Under the pieces are notes generated by a model. The model worked only from the letters and a program-made list of their open reading frames with translations, had not been told where the DNA came from and did no database searches. From NCBI GenBank assembly GCA_001871435.1, contig MNVC01000019.1, positions 1-64,000 of the forward strand: DNA of 64,000 nt, written 5' to 3'. Shown one piece after another: positions 61,666-64,000 of this stretch. Source of the DNA: Candidatus Magasanikbacteria bacterium CG1_02_32_51 (GTDB lineage Bacteria > Patescibacteriota > Patescibacteriia > Magasanikbacterales > UBA922). Each line of letters opens with the position of its first letter. Position 1 is the stretch's first letter. A program made the position numbers and the translations under genes.

Positions 61666-61738
61666 GGTCCGGTAGCTCAGCTGGTAGAGCAGTAGCCTTT
61701 TAAGCTAACGGTCGTGGGTTCGAACCCCACCCGGATCA
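61666..61738 (+). tRNA. tRNA-Lys (anticodon TTT)
   Basis: 73 nt. Acceptor GGTCCGG/CCGGATC (one G-T pair), D arm GCTC...GAGC, anticodon loop CTTTTAA giving TTT, T arm GTGGG TTCGAAC CCCAC, discriminator A. The first anticodon-stem pair is a G-A mismatch. CCA is not encoded, so it must be added enzymatically. Confidence 0.95.
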
Positions 61739-61745
61739 CAAAAAG

Positions 61746-61770
61746 AAACGTCCTTTAAAAAAGGATGTTT
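61746..61770 (+). terminator. Terminator of the tRNA unit
   Basis: AAACGTCCTT/AAGGATGTTT stem with one G-T pair, then TATTTT, 8 nt after the tRNA. Confidence 0.75.
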
Positions 61771-61801
61771 TATTTTGATAATTATTTACAATAACAACAG
61801 T

Positions 61802-61830
61802 TTGTCTTAATTTAGCTATTTTGATATAAT
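61802..61830 (+). promoter_or_regulatory. Promoter of the DUF1653-NUDIX gene
   Basis: TTGTCT (61802-61807), 17-nt spacer, perfect TATAAT (61825-61830) with an upstream TGA giving an extended -10; 32 nt before the ATG. Confidence 0.75.
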
Positions 61831-61862
61831 TAGATAGTCAAAAGTCCTTAAAGACAAAAAAT

Positions 61863-62492
61863 ATGATTGATATCAAAAAAGGTATTTATAAACACTACAA
61901 AGGCAAAGAATACAAGGTTTTGGGAATTGCCAAACTTGAAGAGACACTAGAAGATCTAGTACTTTATAAACCTTTGTATGAACAAAGTTTGTGTGATTAT
62001 TGGGTTAGACCAATTACCAATTTTTTGGAAGAAGTAGAAATAGATGGTAAAAAAATACCTAGATTTGAATTTGTTTCTGAAAAAATAGAAAGACCAAAAG
62101 TAGGTGTTGGCGTAATCATAATAAAAGACGGAAAAGTTTTGCTTGGAAAAAGAATAGGTGCACATGGAGAAAATACATTTGCTTTTCCAGGTGGACATTT
62201 GGAATTTAATGAAAGCTGGGAAGATTGCGCCAAAAGAGAAACAACAGAAGAGGCTGGTATTGAAATTAATAACATAAGATTTTTTACAACAACAAATGAT
62301 ATTTTTGAAAAAGAAAATAAACACTACAATACTATTTTTGTTTTAGCTGACTATATCTCTGGAAAACCTGAAGTAAAAGAACCTCACAAATGTCTTGGCT
62401 GGGATTGGTACAATTGGGACAATTTACCAACACCACTTTTCAAAACAATTGAAAATTTATTAAAAACAGGACTCAATCCTTTAAAAAAATAA
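61863..62492 (+). CDS. DUF1653-NUDIX fusion hydrolase
   Basis: 209 residues. Residues 1-68 are a DUF1653 domain (GIYKHYKGKEYKVLGIAKLE, VLYKPLYEQ, YWVRPITNF); residues 78-209 are NUDIX with the box GGHLEFNESWEDCAKRETTE continuing EAGI. DUF1653 is a small beta-rich domain of unknown function, found alone in most bacteria. The fusion suggests it helps recognise the NUDIX substrate. The NUDIX half resembles ADP-ribose or nucleoside triphosphate hydrolases (HYNTIFVLADY). Own promoter and terminator. Confidence 0.85.
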   Translation: MIDIKKGIYKHYKGKEYKVLGIAKLEETLEDLVLYKPLYEQSLCDYWVRPITNFLEEVEIDGKKIPRFEFVSEKIERPKVGVGVIIIKDGKVLLGKRIGAHGENTFAFPGGHLEFNESWEDCAKRETTEEAGIEINNIRFFTTTNDIFEKENKHYNTIFVLADYISGKPEVKEPHKCLGWDWYNWDNLPTPLFKTIENLLKTGLNPLKK

Positions 62493-62509
62493 AACAATTC
62501 AAAAATAAA

Positions 62510-62536
62510 AAAAACGGCTTCTCAGAAACCGTTTTT
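62510..62536. terminator. Bidirectional terminator between the NUDIX and DsbA-like genes
   Basis: AAAAACGG/CCGTTTTT stem with an 11-nt loop between convergent genes. Confidence 0.85.
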
Positions 62537-62544
62537 ATTTTCAA

Positions 62545-62580
62545 CTTAATCTGCTTATTCTGCTTACTTTGCTTAATCTG
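62545..62580. repeat. Dispersed TCTGCTTA-type repeat after the DsbA-like gene
   Basis: CTTAATCTGCTTATTCTGC then TTACTTTGCTTAATCTGC, near-identical to 13624-13651 at the end of serS. Confidence 0.7.
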
Positions 62581-63372
62581 CTAGTTAAGATATTGTTGAA
62601 TCATTTGTTCTACTTGAGCAAAAGGATATGCACCGTTGATAGCAGTCTTTTCACCATTTGGCCCAATCAAGACTGAATAAGGAGTGCCTTGTCCACCAGC
62701 AGCTTGACCATCTGCTTCGTCAGCTTGAATTTTTGAAGCAAAATCTTTGTTATTAAAACAAGTATTGAATTTAGTTAAATTTAGACCTACTTGCGTAGCA
62801 AATTTTGGTAACAAGGTTAAATCAAGACTATTGTTAGAATTGGTTGTCTTATAAAGTAAATCTGTATATTCCCAAAATTTACCTTGAGCACCAGCACATT
62901 CAAGAGCATTGGCTTCAGTACGGGCTTGACTATGTAAACCATCAAGAGGCATATTACGATATATCCAACGAACATTATCGCTATATTTTTCTATAACTTG
63001 CAACATTGTTTCATGAAATCTTTTACAGAAAGGACATTCAGGATCAGAAAATTCTATAATAGTGATTTTTGCATCCTTATTTCCTCTAATATGATCAGTC
63101 TTTGTATCAACTGCTTTGACATTAATATTAGTTGGAGCACCATTATTAACATCAACCTTATTATTGTCATCAGTATTATTGGCAACAACAGTATTATCTT
63201 TGTTACCATTATTAGACAAAGATCCTATATTTCCGCCTTTCAAAAAAAGACCCAATAAAATAAAAAATCCTATTGTACAAAGAAGCATAACACCACCAAC
63301 CAAACCAAATAAAAAGGTTTGTTGCGGATTCATTACTTCAAAAATACTTTTTTGTGTTTTTTGTTCTTCCAT
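62581..63372 (-). CDS. Membrane-anchored DsbA-like thiol oxidoreductase
   Basis: 263 residues: a membrane anchor (about 20-46), an asparagine-rich linker (50-85) and a thioredoxin-like domain with C113-P-F-C116 in FSDPECPFCKRFH and the cis-proline loop GGQGTPYSVLIG. Extracytoplasmic disulfide formation or isomerisation is the likely role. Two more cysteines, in NALECAG and FNTCFNNK, are typical for this DsbA (thioredoxin_4) subgroup. Divergent from a peroxiredoxin gene. Confidence 0.9.
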   Translation of the reverse strand: MEEQKTQKSIFEVMNPQQTFLFGLVGGVMLLCTIGFFILLGLFLKGGNIGSLSNNGNKDNTVVANNTDDNNKVDVNNGAPTNINVKAVDTKTDHIRGNKDAKITIIEFSDPECPFCKRFHETMLQVIEKYSDNVRWIYRNMPLDGLHSQARTEANALECAGAQGKFWEYTDLLYKTTNSNNSLDLTLLPKFATQVGLNLTKFNTCFNNKDFASKIQADEADGQAAGGQGTPYSVLIGPNGEKTAINGAYPFAQVEQMIQQYLN

Positions 63373-63422
63373 ATTTTGTTATAAGTTAAATAATAAATAA
63401 AATATAATTTTAAACTTTACTT

Positions 63423-63451
63423 AGTATAGCATACCACAAATAAATATACAA
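63423..63451 (-). promoter_or_regulatory. Promoter of the DsbA-like gene
   Basis: Minus-strand TTGTAT (63451-63446), 17-nt spacer, TATACT (63428-63423). Confidence 0.65.
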
Positions 63452-63478
63452 CTGTGGAAACAATATTATTTTTACATG

Positions 63479-63507
63479 TTGACTAGAAGAAAATAATATA
63501 GTACCAT
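63479..63507 (+). promoter_or_regulatory. Promoter of the peroxiredoxin gene
   Basis: TTGACT (63479-63484), 17-nt spacer, TACCAT (63502-63507). Back to back with the DsbA-like promoter, 27 nt apart. Confidence 0.55.
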
Positions 63508-63543
63508 AAAAGTATTAATTTAGTAATAATAACTTGTCAACAT

Positions 63544-64000
63544 ATGGAAGAAATAACTTATCGTCCAAATCTGATTGGACAAACTGTACCTGACATGGAA
63601 CTGGAAGCCTATAGCAACAATGACATTGTCAAAATTAACCCAAGTAAAATGGGTGGAAAATGGTCTGTACTATTCTTTTATCCAGCTGATTTCACTTTTG
63701 TCTGTCCAACAGAGCTAGAAGACATGGCTGAAAATTATGAAACATTTAAATCTCTCAATACTGAAGTTTTGAGTATTAGTACTGACACTGTTTTTGTTCA
63801 CAAAGCCTGGCATGATCATTCTGAAGCTATCAAAAAAGTAAACTACCCGATGCTAGCCGATCCTACGACCAAATTATCCAAACTTCTTGGCGTTTACTTA
63901 GCAGAAGAAGGCCTTGATTTACGTGCTACTTTTATTGTTGATCCAAAAGGTGTAATAAAATCTTATGAAATCAATGACAATAGTATTGGTAGAAACTCTG
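63544..64000 (+). CDS. 2-Cys peroxiredoxin (AhpC/Tsa), cut by the window edge
   Basis: The first 152 codons are present. The peroxidatic cysteine is C54 in FYPADFTFVCPTELED, and ISTDTVFVHKAWH and GVYLAEEGLDLRATFIVDPK are AhpC-like. It reduces hydrogen peroxide and organic peroxides. The resolving cysteine would lie beyond the window. Pairing with a thiol oxidoreductase across a divergent promoter suggests a joint role in thiol and oxidant balance. Confidence 0.95.
   Translation, partial: MEEITYRPNLIGQTVPDMELEAYSNNDIVKINPSKMGGKWSVLFFYPADFTFVCPTELEDMAENYETFKSLNTEVLSISTDTVFVHKAWHDHSEAIKKVNYPMLADPTTKLSKLLGVYLAEEGLDLRATFIVDPKGVIKSYEINDNSIGRNS

Noticed and set aside
1..64000. UGA recoded as glycine, as in some Patescibacteria
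   Set aside because: UGA is used as a stop in recognisable genes (for example hyfC and the RdgB-NUDIX gene) and does not interrupt conserved domains.
1..64000. CRISPR array or defence island
   Set aside because: The repeats are dispersed single palindromes, not regularly spaced, and no cas or restriction-modification gene was seen.

Overview
The window is AT-rich chromosomal DNA from a bacterium that most likely belongs to the Candidate Phyla Radiation (Patescibacteria, probably a Parcubacteria-type lineage). Grounds for this are the compact, nearly unidirectional gene blocks, very short or degenerate versions of conserved proteins (delta subunit, ProRS, a PriA homologue with its motor motifs gone), FemAB-type proteins, a translin homologue, DUF1653/NUDIX and RdgB/NUDIX fusions, and intergenic gaps packed with small palindromes. 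UGA is an ordinary stop codon here (for example in the ATGA overlap of hyfC and hyfE). The placement is inference from gene content; no phylogeny was computed.

Layout. 1-260: the 3' end of an IS30-type transposase gene. 281-7911: two near-identical 114-nt inverted copies of a nested palindromic element flank a plus-strand block (thpR, a GT26 glycosyltransferase, a SpoU methyltransferase, gltX, an M23 peptidase, an exonuclease), an 800-nt gene-free stretch, and minus-strand ftsQ. 8004-16597 (minus): two FemAB-family proteins, a DegT-family aminotransferase, a membrane-anchored MurF-like ligase, a hydrolase, serS, an RdgB-NUDIX fusion and a nucleotidyltransferase. 16612-25597 (minus): lysS, greA, the rod-shape operon mreB-mreC-mreD-mrdA, proS, a small membrane protein and a DUF721 protein. 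25739-31061 (minus): a methyltransferase, a UvrD-type helicase-nuclease and an ABC exporter. 31387-31758 is an isolated SnoaL-like gene of unlike base composition.

31978-46608 (minus) is the bioenergetic heart: a complete F-type ATP synthase operon (atpZ/I-B-E-F-H-A-G-D-C) followed directly by six genes of a hydrogenase-4/complex-I-like membrane complex (small subunit, hyfB, hyfC, hyfE, hyfF, large subunit). The large subunit has lost all four NiFe-ligand cysteines and the small subunit has three of its four cluster ligands replaced by aspartate, while the charged residues of the antiporter-like subunits remain. No ferredoxin-like subunit is present. The complex looks redox-silent, and I infer an ion-translocating or coupling role. 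This is the most unusual system in the window.

46917-50876 (minus): tatD, a CvpA-like protein, a rod-shaped small RNA with its own promoter and terminator (6S-like), metG and rsmI. 51004-58362 (plus): a secreted lysozyme-like repeat protein, a MEMO/LigB-like protein, the motor-dead PriA homologue, def, fmt and a Wzy-like polymerase. 58385-60485 (minus): a family 2 glycosyltransferase containing a heptanucleotide repeat, and a MurE-like ligase. 60486-64000: a multi-helix RNA candidate of unknown class, the translin homologue, a broken and an intact tRNA-Lys in tandem, a DUF1653-NUDIX fusion, a membrane-anchored DsbA-like protein and the start of a 2-Cys peroxiredoxin.

Together the genes serve translation, wall growth and rod shape, surface glycans and ATP-synthase-based energetics. 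No CRISPR array, prophage or rRNA was seen.
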